Positions 42,290-55,484 of a DNA stretch of 64,000 nt are shown piece by piece. How positions within the stretch are numbered: position 1 is the stretch's first letter; the number at the start of each line of letters is the position of its first letter. The notes below the pieces were generated by a model that worked only from the letters and a program-made list of their open reading frames with translations, searched no databases and was not told the origin of the DNA. A program made the position numbers and the translations under genes. The DNA comes from Arabidopsis thaliana (taxonomy: Eukaryota; Streptophyta; Magnoliopsida; Brassicales; Brassicaceae), in assembly GCF_000001735.4 (NCBI RefSeq), contig NC_003074.8, positions 6,262,101 through 6,326,100 on the forward strand. Reading direction: 5' to 3'.

Positions 42290-44261
42290 GCTTCACCTTC
42301 ACAAATAGCTAAGATCAAACAAATTGTAATCCCCTGAATTTGGAATGTAAGTGTTTCTTTACATGTAGTTTTGAAAATTATATAGATATTTTTTATGAGG
42401 AAAACACTTGCTTTTGTGTGGTCACAAAGGATTGTTTGTACCACTTATATTTAAATCAGTAAGGCCAAGTTATATGTAATGTATGTCTCCTCGATCAATA
42501 ACACCTCCAAATTGACATTTTTTCTTTCTTTCTTAAGGTCTTTTTAAAACAAGGCCATAAATCATGATGATTCGTACTATTTGGTGTTTGGTATTGGACA
42601 GATTAAAAAAAACTAGAATCGACATTTAATAAATGCATTCAGCGTGATGGTTTGGAAAATTAGAAAGGGATTTGATGTGAAGCTCACTGGTTTTGACGGA
42701 AGGACCTCCTCATTAAATAAAACGAACAAGACGTCCATAATTATAGGGCGGTGCAAAATGACTCTTCTTTACCTGTTATCCAATTCGTATTCATTCAATA
42801 ACTGATTTTTTTTTGTTTGGTAAGAAACATTCAATAAATGTCTGAAGTTATTTATGGATTTTGATCATTTTGAGTCCGATAACGAATACTATCATACTAG
42901 ATGACGTCAATAGAAAAACGAATATGAATACATATATTATATAACAAAAACAAAAACCAACAATTCCAATGAAACCTAATCCTTCAAACCAAGTTTTCGT
43001 TTTTTTAAATTACGTCTTGGATATGAAGTATCTGGATTTTAGAATTTAATTTTCTCAACCTCTTTTTTTTTTTTGATCAGCATATCTCAACCATTTAATT
43101 AATTTCAGAAATTTGGATACAAATATTTGAAAATTTTGGGAAATTGACATATGCACCATTTAAAGGGTTCGGATACGAATAATTAATTATTTGATCTAAC
43201 TACGCAAGTAAAATTGAGCAACATTTAATTTCAATCTGAAAAAGCTAGAGGATATTCATTCAATTAGGTCTCATACTCTCATCTTTGAATAATAAGCTCA
43301 CTACTATACTATATAAGTAAGGTAAGGAAACATATTTAGAAAATTCGTTATCATATATGGAATAATCAGAAGAAGAACCTAAATTAAAAAAAAAATTACA
43401 AGAAGAAAAAGAGAAATCATTGACGAAGAAGACTGTAACCAGGATAAAAACAAATGTGCCGATCAGATCTCCAATCATCACGCGTCTGTTAATAATCTGA
43501 ATAGTCAACGCTAAAAGATGTCTTGAGTCTGTCTGACCAGTGAAGTAAACTACTACTACTTGTCAATAAGAGGCGGCAAGCACATCGGACGGTCCTTGTT
43601 TTCCCTGTTAATTATAAACGGTCACCATCTCTTTAGACATAATATATACTACTAGTAGTGGAGTGTTTTTGTTAATTAAAGTGATTAAACACCAATTCTA
43701 GGTGTTAACCAAAAGATAAAACGATACAGTAAATATATTCTTGTGAATTCTATAGTATCATAATATTATTCCTTTTTTATTTCACTTTTGATAACTATAA
43801 AATCTTTGGCAAACTAAAATATCATTAGATTATTCCTTTTTAAATAGCTAAGGTATAATTTCTGATTTAGCTTTGCTATCACAATGTTCAATTTGTCTAA
43901 AGATCCGTTACCTCTCTATGCGAGAGAAGCTGTGAGAGAGTTTCCGACAAGTAACTAGGAGATCGTAATTCTTGTCTGAAAAACAACTTTTTTTATTCGA
44001 AACTTCTCTCACAGATTTTTCTCAGTTTTTCCAGAAATTTTGTTCTTCTTCGTCCACTCACCGTGGATCTCTCTAGTTTGTTGAAGAAATCAAATTGTGG
44101 AATAAATAAAAAAACAGAGAAATAAATACTGCAAGGAAAGTTTCTTACTTCGTCACTTTGACCCAGAAAGCTTTCAGATTTTCCCGGAAAAGAAATCTGC
44201 TGGAGAAATTTCATTGACTGACTTATGGATTTGTGAAGAAGCTTGAAGGCGAATCGAAGAG
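42290..44261. other. Intergenic DNA and probable leader of the synaptotagmin gene
   Basis: AT-rich sequence without an accepted gene. From about 43900 the composition changes to a CT/GA-rich stretch, probably the promoter and transcribed leader of the gene at 44262. A hydrophobic minus-strand frame at 43260-43508 was considered and rejected. Confidence 0.45.
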
Positions 44262-47200
44262 ATGGGTCGGAGAATAAAGAGGAAAGGTCTGATAAACACG
44301 GAAGCTGCAAGAGAATTTATCAATCATCTAGTTGCTGAGAGGCATTCGCTGTTGTTGCTGGTTCCTTTGGTCTTAGCTTTCTGGGCAATTGAAAGATGGG
44401 TCTTTGCTTTCTCCAATTGGGTTCCTCTCGTTGTCGCCGTCTGGGCTTCTCTTCAGGTTAGTTCTTTTGTCAAAATAACTTCTTTAGTTTTTTATTCCAT
44501 TGATTTCTGATATTCAAAGTCCTATTGTGCCTTTGATAATTGATTGGTTCTTGCTAAACTACTTGTTAATTTTGTCTGGATCCGTTTAATCTGATACTTT
44601 AGAATCCTCCGATAAAGTTTGGAAGCTTTATCCTTTTTGTGTGTGGACCTAACATTTATATACAGAAACAGTTTGATCTTTCCACTCATGGGGATAGTTA
44701 TGGTAAATTGCTTTTCATGAAAGAGTTACAATCTTAGGTAATTGATATTTAAGAGTCATATGTTGGGGTGTTTTGTTATGTTAACTTGATAAGTTTTCAA
44801 GAGCCTTGATAAATGTGTTCCTATGCACAAATCTGAACATAAAGTTGAGAGATATATAAGTTGAAGTCTTGCTGTGTTTTTTTGACTATGTTCATTTGTT
44901 TTTATTTGTAGTATGGAAGTTACCAAAGGGCACTACTTGCAGAAGATCTAACCAAGAAGTGGAGGCAAACCGTTTTCAATGCGTCGGTGAGAATTTATGT
45001 TACCTTTTGTTTTGGTTTCGTTTAACTTTTGTTGTATCGCTCGACGTTATAAGAATACCGCGTTGTTTCTTTTCTCCAGACGATAACTCCATTGGAACAT
45101 TGTCAATGGCTGAACAAGTTACTGTCTGAAATTTGGCTAAACTATATGAACAAGAAACTCTCTCTTAGGTTTTCTTCTATGGTGGAGGTGAGTCAGATTC
45201 ATTCTTAGTCATGCTCTTTCTACCTAACACATTTCGTGATCCTTGGGTCTTAAAAGGCAATGAACCATTAACTTTTGATCGTTTTATCTAACTCGCAGAA
45301 ACGATTGAGGCAACGAAGATCAAGATTAATCGTAAGCACTAAGCAATCTCTCCCTTTTACATGAGACCTCTTTTTAAAGACATTGGACATAGTGATGCTA
45401 ATTTGTATTGTATTGGTTTTCGATAGGAAAATATACAATTGTTGGAGTTTTCTCTTGGCTCATGCCCTCCTTTGCTAGGACTACATGGAACTTGTTGGTC
45501 AAAATCAGGGGAACAGGTTTAGTTACTATGACTTTTAAACTTCAAATATTTTCAGAAGGTTGGATTTTGATGTTTGACATTTTGTTTTCCTTTTCTTTAG
45601 AAAATCATGCGATTGGATTTCAACTGGGACACAACGGATCTAAGTATTTTGTTGCAAGCCAAGTTATCCATGCCGTTTAATCGAACAGCACGAATCGTTG
45701 TCAACAGTCTCTGCATCAAGGGAGATGTAAGCAAAAATTTTGTTTTCCTAAAAGATAAATGAGTTCTCTACATAGGATTTCGTTTATTTACTGAATCATC
45801 TTGCAGATTCTGATCAGACCGATTCTTGAAGGAAGAGCATTGCTTTATTCCTTTGTATCGAATCCTGAAGTTAGAATCGGAGTTGCTTTCGGTGGTGGCG
45901 GTGGCCAATCTCTCCCCGCTACAGAGCTTCCTGGTGTCTCCTCTTGGCTGGTTCGTTTCCATTTCATTTCTCCCAAACTTTACCGCCAAAAATACTTACA
46001 GTTACGAAGGGCAAAACCGTAATTCTCTCCCGTTTCAGGTAAAGATTCTAACGGAAACTTTGAACAAGAAGATGGTAGAGCCACGCCGGGGATGTTTCTC
46101 GTTACCCGCAACAGATCTTCACAAAACAGCCATCGGGGGAATTATCTACGTAACCGTTGTATCTGGTAACAATCTTAACCGCAGAATTCTTCGGGGAAGC
46201 CCCTCGAAAAGTTCTGAGATCGGAGAAGGTAGCAGCGGAAATAGCAGCAGCAAACCTGTTCAAACATTTGTGGAGGTCGAACTCGAGCAACTTTCTCGAC
46301 GAACCGAGATGAAGTCAGGACCGAATCCAGCTTATCAGTCGACATTTAACATGATCTTACACGACAATACAGGGACACTCAAGTTTAACCTCTATGAAAA
46401 TAATCCTGGGAGTGTCAGATATGACAGTCTCGCTAGCTGTGAAGTTAAGGTAAATTAATGAATAATAAAGCAGTTAACTAGTTGCTGTAACTGGCTGTTA
46501 CATGTTCTTCATCTTTTTCTCTGTACAGATGAAATATGTAGGTGATGATTCAACGATGTTTTGGGCCGTTGGATCTGATAACGGTGTGATTGCAAAACAC
46601 GCTGAGTTCTGTGGTCAAGAAATCGAGATGGTTGTTCCGTTTGAAGGAGTTAGCTCCGGAGAGGTAGATAATACAGTTTCTTGTAATGTATTACTCTCCA
46701 AATTTCTTACTCTTTTATGATTTTGAGTTTTTGACCACTTTTATGTGTGTGTTTTTGGTCTTTTAGTTGACTGTCCGGCTACTTCTAAAAGAATGGCACT
46801 TCTCTGATGGCTCACATAGCTTGAATAGCGTTAATTCGAGTTCATTACACTCCCTCGACAGCTCGTCTGCCCTCCTCTCGAAAACCGGCCGGAAAATTAT
46901 CGTGACGGTTTTGGCTGGAAAGAACCTTGTTTCTAAAGATAAGTCCGGAAAATGTGATGCCTCTGTCAAGTTACAGTACGGAAAAGTAAGTACTCTCTTC
47001 ATGATTTTGCTTCAAAATGGCTATTGCACGATCTTAAAATCTTAAGAGGTTGGCATGTGCTTGAATGGTTTGTAGATTATACAAAAGACGAAGATAGTGA
47101 ACGCAGCAGAGTGTGTGTGGAACCAGAAATTTGAGTTCGAAGAGTTAGCCGGAGAAGAATATTTAAAGGTGAAATGCTATAGAGAAGAGATGCTTGGCAC

Positions 47201-48156
47201 GGACAACATCGGTACAGCTACATTGAGTCTTCAAGGAATCAATAACAGCGAAATGCATATATGGGTTCCGCTTGAAGATGTTAATTCTGGAGAAATAGAG
47301 CTTTTGATCGAAGCTTTGGATCCCGAGTACAGCGAAGTAAGTGTTTTGAGGAAAACAAACATCACTCTGTTTCTTTGTTTTTCCTCATTGATGTTTTTTT
47401 CTGGCTTGATCGCAGGCGGATTCTAGTAAAGGCTTGATTGAATTGGTTCTCGTTGAAGCGCGGGATCTTGTGGCCGCGGATATTAGAGGAACCAGTGATC
47501 CTTATGTTAGGGTTCAATATGGAGAGAAGAAACAGAGGACAAAGGTATTATAGAAACTGTTTTGGACCAAAAAGACTTCATAAAGAAAACAAAACTTACA
47601 GATGGCTTTTTTCTCGTGTGATTGTTGTTTTCAGGTGATTTATAAGACGTTGCAACCAAAATGGAACCAGACAATGGAGTTTCCAGATGATGGGAGCTCC
47701 TTGGAGCTACATGTGAAAGACTATAACACTCTGCTTCCGACTTCAAGCATCGGTAACTGCGTTGTGGAGTACCAAGGGTTAAAGCCAAATGAGACTGCCG
47801 ATAAGTGGATAATTCTCCAAGGAGTGAAACACGGGGAGGTCCATGTCAGAGTCACGAGGAAAGTCACGGAGATTCAGAGACGCGCCAGCGCAGGTCCTGG
47901 CACACCGTTTAACAAAGCTCTGTTACTGTCCAACCAGATGAAGCAGGTGATGATAAAGTTTCAGAATTTGATTGACGATGGAGATCTTGAAGGTCTTGCT
48001 GAAGCTTTAGAAGAGCTGGAAAGTTTGGAGGACGAACAAGAACAGTATTTGCTCCAGCTTCAGACAGAGCAATCGCTGCTTATCAACAAGATCAAAGACC
48101 TTGGTAAGGAGATTCTTAACTCATCCCCAGCTCAAGCCCCGTCTCGAGATTCTTAA
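44262..48156 (+). CDS. SYTF: Plant synaptotagmin-like SMP/C2-domain protein
   Basis: Thirteen exons: 44262-44456, 44912-44986, 45080-45187, 45299-45331, 45427-45516, 45601-45726, 45807-45950, 46039-46449, 46529-46663, 46767-46985, 47076-47336, 47416-47544, 47635-48156; 815 residues, all phases consistent. The N-terminal hairpin membrane anchor is about residues 29-65. A synaptotagmin-like mitochondrial lipid-binding (SMP) domain is about 90-280. Three C2-type domains begin near residue 290, 487 (GRKIIVTVLAGKNLVSKDKSG) and 605 (IELVLVEARDLVAADIRGTSDPY), the last two with the Asp-rich loops seen in Ca2+/phospholipid-binding C2 domains. A Glu/Leu-rich coiled coil lies near 770-805. Such proteins tether the ER to other membranes and carry lipid in the SMP cavity. 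The stop codon lies within a 37-bp tandem repeat, so the C-terminus is shorter than the downstream sequence suggests. Confidence 0.94.
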
Positions 48157-48185
48157 CTCGTCCCCAGTTCAAGCCCCGTCTCATT
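48112..48185 (+). repeat. 37-bp tandem duplication at the end of the synaptotagmin gene
   Basis: Unit 1 is 48112-48148 and unit 2 is 48149-48185; the first 34 bases match except for two transitions. Because 37 is not a multiple of three, the second unit is read in a shifted frame and meets TAA at 48154-48156. In the original frame unit 2 continues open to TAG at 48254-48256. Confidence 0.88.
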
Positions 48186-48256
48186 CCCCATCTCGATCAG
48201 GCTCGGGTTCGGGGACAGGATCCTCCTATAACCGGAGATTACCCGCACCAATGTAG

Positions 48257-48901
48257 TCACTTGTTTTTCCCGATCAAACAATCATCTATGATGTATATAG
48301 ATAGATATGTAGGGGCATTGGATAAAATGTTCAGAGAGAGTTGAGCCCTTGTTACAAAGTTAGATACATATGATATGTAACATATCAAATCTGTAAGTTT
48401 CTTATTATTCCCTTTGTTATTCTGTAACAATAAAAACTGTTGTAATTGTTTGTAAAACTGTTGTTCTGTGTCTAGGCTGATCAGTCATTTACAGAAGCAA
48501 AATAGTTCTTTTGACCTCAAGTGTTATCTAGTCTCCTCAGCACAGTGAGATATTTTTCAGATTAATAATTGGTTAATTTCTCATCCCCACAAATGTTGTA
48601 AAGCTAAATGACTCGAGGTAAGATTCCTAACTTGTAAACTTAAGCCTTGAAAAGAATAAATCCACATGATTCGAGCATGTTTGTTCAAAAGAGTAAAAAA
48701 CCGGTGACCATCAACAGATGATGAATAAACCGGACTAAACCATAAATATTCCATCATACATGAAGGATCAAGTAACATGGCATGATACAGCTTTAGATGA
48801 CTAATTCATTGTGTGAGAGTACAATGCATATGATCCCAAGTTAACCTCTACTAGTAACTGTGAAAAATGGCTGTTACAAACGGGGATAGAAATTACATGG
48901 C
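48257..48901. other. Convergent 3' ends, synaptotagmin and SHH2
   Basis: Both 3' UTRs and AT-rich spacer. No gene seen. Confidence 0.5.
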
Positions 48902-51081
48902 CTAGGCTGAACCAGCGGGAACAGTAGCTGCATTGGAGCTAGGCTGAACCAAAGTGGCTGGAGTGGCACTCAGGCTCGGATCTTTTGACTCGGGTGCAAC
49001 AATGGGAACTGTAGCTCCGGGTAGTGACAGAGGGGTTTTTGCAGCCGCATCTAGAGCGGGTATCTGATGCTGATTTGAGTTAGCCAAATCGTTTACGGCG
49101 TTGTGAAGTTGTTGTAGCCTGTAATCTGTCTCGGGCCGCCGACAAATCTTCCTCAAGGGAACGATTTCCTGCTGGGATAACGGAAAAGAAATCCAAAATA
49201 GGTGAGTGAGGAGGGTTTTGCTTTATGGTCTAAACCATGAAATGGAGCTGACGGGTAAATAAAACCGCAAGGGATAGAGAGAGAGAGAGAGAGATGATCG
49301 TCCAACCTCGGACTGGTCGTGGCTGTAACGCACCAAGAACCTACAACGACAACCTCTGACATCATGTCTTCTTCTCTGTGCGTCAAGAACAATGGCGTCA
49401 AAGTAAAGAGCTTGATCTTTTCCTTCCTGAAGATGTTATAACATAGTTCTAGTCAGGGATAAACTAACATGACACCTATCACTAAATGCTTAGAGAGCGA
49501 AGTTCTAAACCTGGAAACAAAGGACGAGATCTCCAGCAAGAACTGCAACACATTCTGATGCTTCACATGGGAGAGACCGTTGTCTTACATGCTTTTTGAC
49601 ATTTATCCATTCATCTTCTTCAACTTCGAAACCCGCAAATCGAACCTGCACTTCCTGAAATACCCAACAGAAAGATTGTTGTTAGCAAAACAAAAAAGGG
49701 GAACAAATAAGTCAACAAGAGGTTGGTTAGGAATTACCGGATCACCAATCTCCAAGTTTCTATGAGCTAGGAAAGCTTGCACATCATACCTGTAAGTAAG
49801 CAAGAGAGTTACATATCAGAGAAAACCAGTGGAATGTAATGATATTGTTACAAAGTATCATAAGTCAGCAAAAAAAATACTGAAGATTGAATGCAAGGGA
49901 ATCACCATGCACCATCCCTGGCAGATTTGGCTTCAAATTCCAAGTAAGAGTTGTCTGAACCACTCCTCATGACACCGGGAACTATGAGGAAAAGCAGTAA
50001 ACAGTTACGAAAATGGCATCTGTGCAATATCAGCCATACTGATCTAGACTTATGGAGAAAAAACTAAAACTGAAAAAACCAATGAAACCTATTCCAATAA
50101 ATAACCTTCTCAACCTATTTTACTGAGAGTAGAATAAATAAAGCACCTAAACTACCAGAAGGGGCAGGCGTCATGCCGGGTAAATTTCCAGTCATATGAG
50201 TGGTTTTAGGAACTGATAATGGTTGAATCACACTTCTCATCTGATTTGGTAAATCCATACGCGGCATGGAAGATACATTTAGCTTCCCAGGAGCTTTGTT
50301 TCCCCTTGCTCGTAAAGCATATCGCCTATTTTGAAACCAGTTCCAGATCTGTGATGCATTAAAACAACATTCCCATTAACTTTTAAAAGCAAACCCAACA
50401 GACTCTGTCTGATAAAACTTAAGAATCAAGAAGGAAAAAGCCAGTACTTGCTTGAACTGCACAACAACTTTCCCCTTCCGCTCAGGTGATTCACTGAGAC
50501 AACAGATAACAAAAAGTAACCACATTTTAGATGATAAAGACACAAAATCACTTTCAGGCCAAGGAATTGAGCAACAACAAGTAAAATACCTAAACTTATC
50601 AGCAAGAGCTTCAAGAATATGTCGACCTGGCATTGCTGTATTATGCTGTAGCAAAATTGCTTCCATCTCCGTTACCTTCATAACAATTGAAGATTAGCTA
50701 TAACAAACAAGATAAAACCTCTTCAAAAGAAGTCACAAAACCATAGAACAACAGATAGATAGAAAAACTTATGTATTATCAAATCTAAACTCTTAAACAT
50801 TACTTAATAAAGTAAAGCCAATGGATTTCAGAACATACATCGAATTGTCTTCAAGTTTCTACTAGCTAATTACAAAAATTCAATTGGACTTCAGGATCTA
50901 AACCCTATCATGAACCCAAAAAGAAGACCTAAATCCTAAGGAACAAAACCGACACAAAAATCAGATTTTTCAGCTCTGGGAGCTCAAAATCCGTGAAAGC
51001 AACACATTACAAAGAATCGAGATAAACCTCAGGCAGGATAAATCGAAACGCCGGACCGCCATTACTGGGAGGTCGACCCAT
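48902..51081 (-). CDS. SHH2: SAWADEE homeodomain protein SHH2/DTF2
   Basis: Nine exons on the minus strand: 51081-51028, 50675-50590, 50493-50448, 50348-50156, 49981-49906, 49789-49738, 49654-49511, 49426-49307, 49168-48902; 345 residues, all GT-AG and in phase. The homeodomain occupies about residues 15-80, spread over four exons, with the recognition helix [15 protein letters not shown]. The SAWADEE domain (about 130-270) contains [30 protein letters not shown] and [20 protein letters not shown]; this Cys/His-containing tandem-tudor-like fold reads histone H3 lysine-9 methylation in the paralogue SHH1. The C-terminal 75 residues are Ala/Pro/Ser/Thr-rich and disordered. SHH1 recruits Pol IV for RNA-directed DNA methylation; the specific role of SHH2 is less clear and the family function is inferred. 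Confidence 0.92.
49276..49294. repeat. (GA)n microsatellite in an SHH2 intron
   Basis: Pure GA run within the last intron, next to the donor at 49306. Confidence 0.85.
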
Positions 51082-51292
51082 GGTATCTTCTTCGTCTCAC
51101 CGAAGAAAAAACAAAAATTGGCGGCAGAAAGTGAAATCAATCGGAGCTTCTCTCACTTAATATTCGAATTCACGGTGAATCTCTCTAGTACGGCCGGTGA
51201 CCCAACGACAACGAAACCGGTTTTACTCAGACCCGACTCCGTCGCTTATATAACTTTTCACCTGTGTAATTTTTTTAAACTTAACATGTAGT

Positions 51293-51322
51293 AATGGGCT
51301 TTTAAAACCCATTAAAGGCCCA
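51293..51322. promoter_or_regulatory. Shared divergent promoter with palindromic site-II elements
   Basis: SHH2 (-) and EMB1865 (+) start 390 bases apart. Between them AATGGGC-tttta-AAACCCATT (51293-51313) is a nearly perfect inverted repeat and is followed by GGCCCA (51317-51322). TGGGCY (site II) motifs are bound by TCP factors in promoters of growth-associated and organelle genes. TATAT near 51248 may serve SHH2. Confidence 0.55.
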
Positions 51323-51471
51323 TTTTCCTAAAACCGATACAAAAATCTTATCCGTATGGTCGAGTAAATCCAGCTTATCCGCCTGAAACTTATTTCTCAG
51401 TATCCAAAACGATGGCGAAGAAGACACTTCGCTGAAGCTTTTTTTTCCAAAAAAATTTCTTAGTGTCGTCA

Positions 51472-54400
51472 ATGGCTTTGGCTCCACTTAATTTTACGGA
51501 AATGCCACTGAGAAGCTCTCTTCCTCTGACCTCTAGCTCTCGCTATTGTTCCTCTCCTTCGCTTCACGCATTGCTCTTCTATTCGTTGGGTGTGAAACCC
51601 TCGCGTCAACAAATTGTTCGGCCATTCTCTTCGCTGCGTACAAGCGAGCGTAGCAACAACAGGAGCAATAACAATCGTCGATTAGATCAACGTAATCATA
51701 AACCTACTCCTCCTTGGATAGATAAGTGGCCTCCGTCATCCTCCGGAGCTGGCGGTGATCATGCCGGGAAGAAAGGTGGTGAAAACAACGGCGGAGATAG
51801 AATTCGGTCTGCGGAGGAGGAAGCGGAAGCGAAACTTCGGTATTTGGAGAAGGATAAAGGACAAAACGCGATTGAGAGGATTGTTCTTCGGCTACGGAAT
51901 TTAGGATTAGGTTCGGATGATGAGGACGATGTGGAAGATGACGAGGGAGGTGGAATTAACGGCGGAGATGTGAAGCCGGTGACTGGAGAAGAGAGATTGG
52001 GGGATTTGTTGAAGAGAGAGTGGGTGAGACCTGATATGATGCTTGCTGAGGGAGAAGAGAGTGAGGAAGAGGATGAGGTATTATTGCCATGGGAGAAAAA
52101 TGAGGAAGAGCAGGCGGCGGAGAGAGTAGTAGGAGAAGGAGGAGTGGCGGTGATGCAGAAGAGGAGAGCTAGAGCTCCATCACTGGCGGAGCTCACCGTT
52201 GAGGATTCTGAGTTACGGCGGTTAAGGAGGGATGGAATGTATCTGAGGGTTAGGATCAATATACCAAAAGCTGGGCTAACGCAGGCAGTGATGGAGAAGA
52301 TTTATGATACTTGGAGGAAAGAAGAGCTTGTGAGGCTAAAGTTCCACGAAGTGCTTGCTCGTGACATGAAGACGGCCCATGAGATTGTTGAGGTTCGTTA
52401 GTTCTCTTGAATACTTCATTGATTAGAACAGTAGGTTAGCGAAATTTGAGGTGCGAGATTATTCCAAGAGAGAGCGGTTTTCATTATCTATTGGGGATAA
52501 GCTTTGCGGAAGTGACATGATCTTTATAGGATAGTAAGAGACTCTGAAGTACCTAAGCTCTGAAATAGAATGGTTATAAAGCTTTTATAATAACAGTAGG
52601 AAATTTGTGAAAAACGTTAGATCTTTCTTGGGAACGATTATATAGTTGTGAATAAGGTGAATTTGAGGTGTTGATTAACTAGAGTGGATGGAGCTGAGCA
52701 TGCTGTTAGAATTCTTTGAGTAACAAGACTGTGCAGGAGATGCATGTCTTAACTTTAGGTTTAAAAAAAAACTGATTGAATTACTCTAATGGGCAGCGTC
52801 GAACTGGTGGAATGGTGATATGGAGGGCCGGAAGTGTAATGGTGGTTTATCGTGGACTTGACTATAAAGGACCTCCTGTGATCTCTAATCAAATGGCCGG
52901 TCCTAAAGAGACTCTTTTTGTCCCAGATGTATCTTCTGCTGGCGATGAAGCAACAAATGCCAAAGATAACCAAAGTGCACCTTTGGTAATCAAAGATCCG
53001 ATCATCAAGAACCCTATTCGCAAAGAGAATATGACAGAAGAAGAAGTTGAATTTAACAGTCTATTAGACAGCTTAGGTCCACGTTTTCAAGAGTGGTGGG
53101 GTACTGGGGTACTACCTGTGGACGCTGACTTACTACCTCCTACAATTCCTGGTTATAAAACACCTTTCAGGCTTCTTCCTACTGGGATGAGATCAAATTT
53201 GACCAATGCCGAAATGACAAATCTCAGGAAGATTGGTAAAACTCTCCCATGCCATTTTGCTCTTGGTAAGCTGCTTTCTGATCCTAGATGATTTTTTCCC
53301 GATGGCTCTTATATTTTGTGTGCCGATGTTTAGGCTTGAATCTGCACTTTACAGGTAGGAACAGAAATCACCAAGGATTGGCAGCTGCAATACTCCAGAT
53401 CTGGGAGAAAAGTCTAATTGCAAAGATCGCTGTGAAGCGAGGTATCCAGAATACAAATAACAAACTAATGGCGGATGAAGTGAAGGTCTCTCTTATCTTT
53501 TTTTCTCTAAAGTTCACTGTTAGGGAAAAGTAATTTCTAAGACAGCCCACAAATTGATGGTGCATAGCAGAAAAGTTTCTGTCATTTCCTGAGTTCTATA
53601 TTATGGATGATGTTTAGGAAAATGTACATATTTAAATCTAATGATTCATGTTGGGATTTCTAGAAGTTAGGGAGACCTTACAGCTGGTGGTTATATCGAG
53701 ATCTAGAAATTTCAAGAAGGGTTTTGTTTACCTGCTCTCATAATGTCATCTCTATTCTATACTGGGTAGGCATTGAGCGTTGGTGTTAATATCCAAACTA
53801 AATGAAGTAAGGAAACTATAAGAAACATAGGGCCCTTGCATTTGAACCATAGTATGACCTTTATTATCTCTGGCAAGCTCTTGAGGATCTGAGTGGCCAT
53901 CGCTTATATAACAGAAATATTTTCACATAGGAAGGCTAAGTTCTTTTATTTATCTGTCTTGTTGCTATAGACATTGACAGGGGGTGTCTTGCTGCTCAGA
54001 AATAAGTATTACATTGTAATATATCGTGGGAAGGACTTCCTTCCTTCAAGTGTGGCAGCTACTTTAGCAGAAAGACAAGAATTAACGAAAGAGATTCAAG
54101 ATGTCGAAGAGAGGGTAAGAAATCGTGAGATTGAGGCTGTTCAGCCTGTTGGTGACAAAGTACCAGCAGAAGCTGGCACTCTGGCCGAGTTTTATGAGGC
54201 TCAAGCCCGATGGGGGAAGGAAATAACTCCAGACCATCGTGAAAAGATGATTGAAGAAGCTTCAAGGGTTGCAAATGCTAGAGTTGTTAAACGAATACAA
54301 CACAAACTAAACCTTGTAAGTAGACCTTTTTGTTTTTAGTTTGTTAATTTGCAACTTGAAGGTTACTGTGAGATGTCTGGTGGCAACTGTCTTAGTACGT

Positions 54401-55484
54401 CGTTATGAGTATTATAACTTCTCCCTTGGGTTGTAACAGGCCCAATCGAAGTTTCAAAGAGCAGAGAAACTGTTGTCCAAAATAGAAGCCTCTATGATTC
54501 CAAATGGACCTGATTATGATCAAGAGGTCATCTCCGAGGAAGAAAGAGCTATGTTCCGGAAAGTGGGACTGAAAATGAAGGCATACTTACCCATAGGTGC
54601 GTCCTGGTCTCTTAAGCATTGTGGCTGTTTCCTGTATGGCTGTCTACAGTGATTGATAGGTTGTGATAGAACGTAACAGATGTCTTCTTATCATATGAAT
54701 AAACTGTTCTTTGATGTTGACCACCCTACAGGTATCCGTGGTGTATTTGATGGAGTCATTGAGAACATGCATCTGCATTGGAAACACAGAGAATTGGTGA
54801 AGCTTATATCAAAACAGAAGAACCAAGCATTTGTTGAGGAGACAGCCCGGTTACTAGAATACGAGAGTGGTGGAGTTCTTGTGGCAATAGAAAAGGTTCC
54901 TAAAGGATTTGCGCTTATTTATTACCGTGGGAAGAATTACAGGAGACCCATTAGCTTGAGACCAAGGAATCTTCTGACAAAAGCAAAAGCATTGAAACGT
55001 TCCATTGCAATGCAACGCCACGAGGTTCGAAATTCCTGAAGTATTCTACACAAATCACATTTATATTCACATGATGATCACAGGGTTCTTTTATGACACT
55101 TCTTTTGAGAATAATTGCAGGCACTTAGTCAGCATATTTCTGAACTGGAGAGAACAATAGAGCAAATGCAAAGCCAACTCGTAAGTTGTCTTTTCCTCAA
55201 CTGGGGATGCTAATAGTCCAAGAAAATTAATCTTTTTGACACTGTTAAGCTCTATTTGCTTTTGTAAAGCATGCGTATTTTGCTGTGACTCACTACCTGG
55301 TGGTTTTTTGCAGACTTCGAAAAACCCGTCATACAGTGAATCAGAATGGGAGAACGATGAGGATGATGATGATGATGAAGAAGAAGAGAAAGATGATGTG
55401 GAGGATAATGAGAGTGATTGGGATGAAACTGATGGCGAATCTGCAATTTCTAGTATCGAAGAAGCTGATATGTCATCGCGCTAA
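51472..55484 (+). CDS. EMB1865: Chloroplast CRM-domain (CRS1/YhbY) RNA-binding splicing factor
   Basis: Eight exons: 51472-52392, 52797-53265, 53355-53485, 53971-54315, 54440-54596, 54732-55024, 55121-55180, 55314-55484; 848 residues, phases consistent. The N-terminal 55 residues are Ser/Arg-rich and lack acids, as in a plastid transit peptide. An Asn/Arg region and an acidic region follow. Three CRM domains lie at about residues 237-365, 440-570 and 650-760, each ending in the conserved strand and loop: [20 protein letters not shown] and [12 protein letters not shown] coiled segment and a very acidic tail (about 790-848, with runs of Asp and Glu) close the protein. CRM proteins bind group II intron RNA and assist chloroplast splicing. 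The EMB name reflects embryo lethality of mutants, recalled from the literature. Confidence 0.94.

Noticed and set aside
43260-43508. 82-codon minus-strand frame with a hydrophobic segment
   Set aside because: AT-rich Phe/Val/Ile string without charged flanks typical of a membrane protein, no splice partners, no recognised family.
51759-52259. 166-codon minus-strand Ser/Pro/Thr-rich frame
   Set aside because: Antisense shadow of the acidic Glu/Gly-rich region of EMB1865 exon 1.
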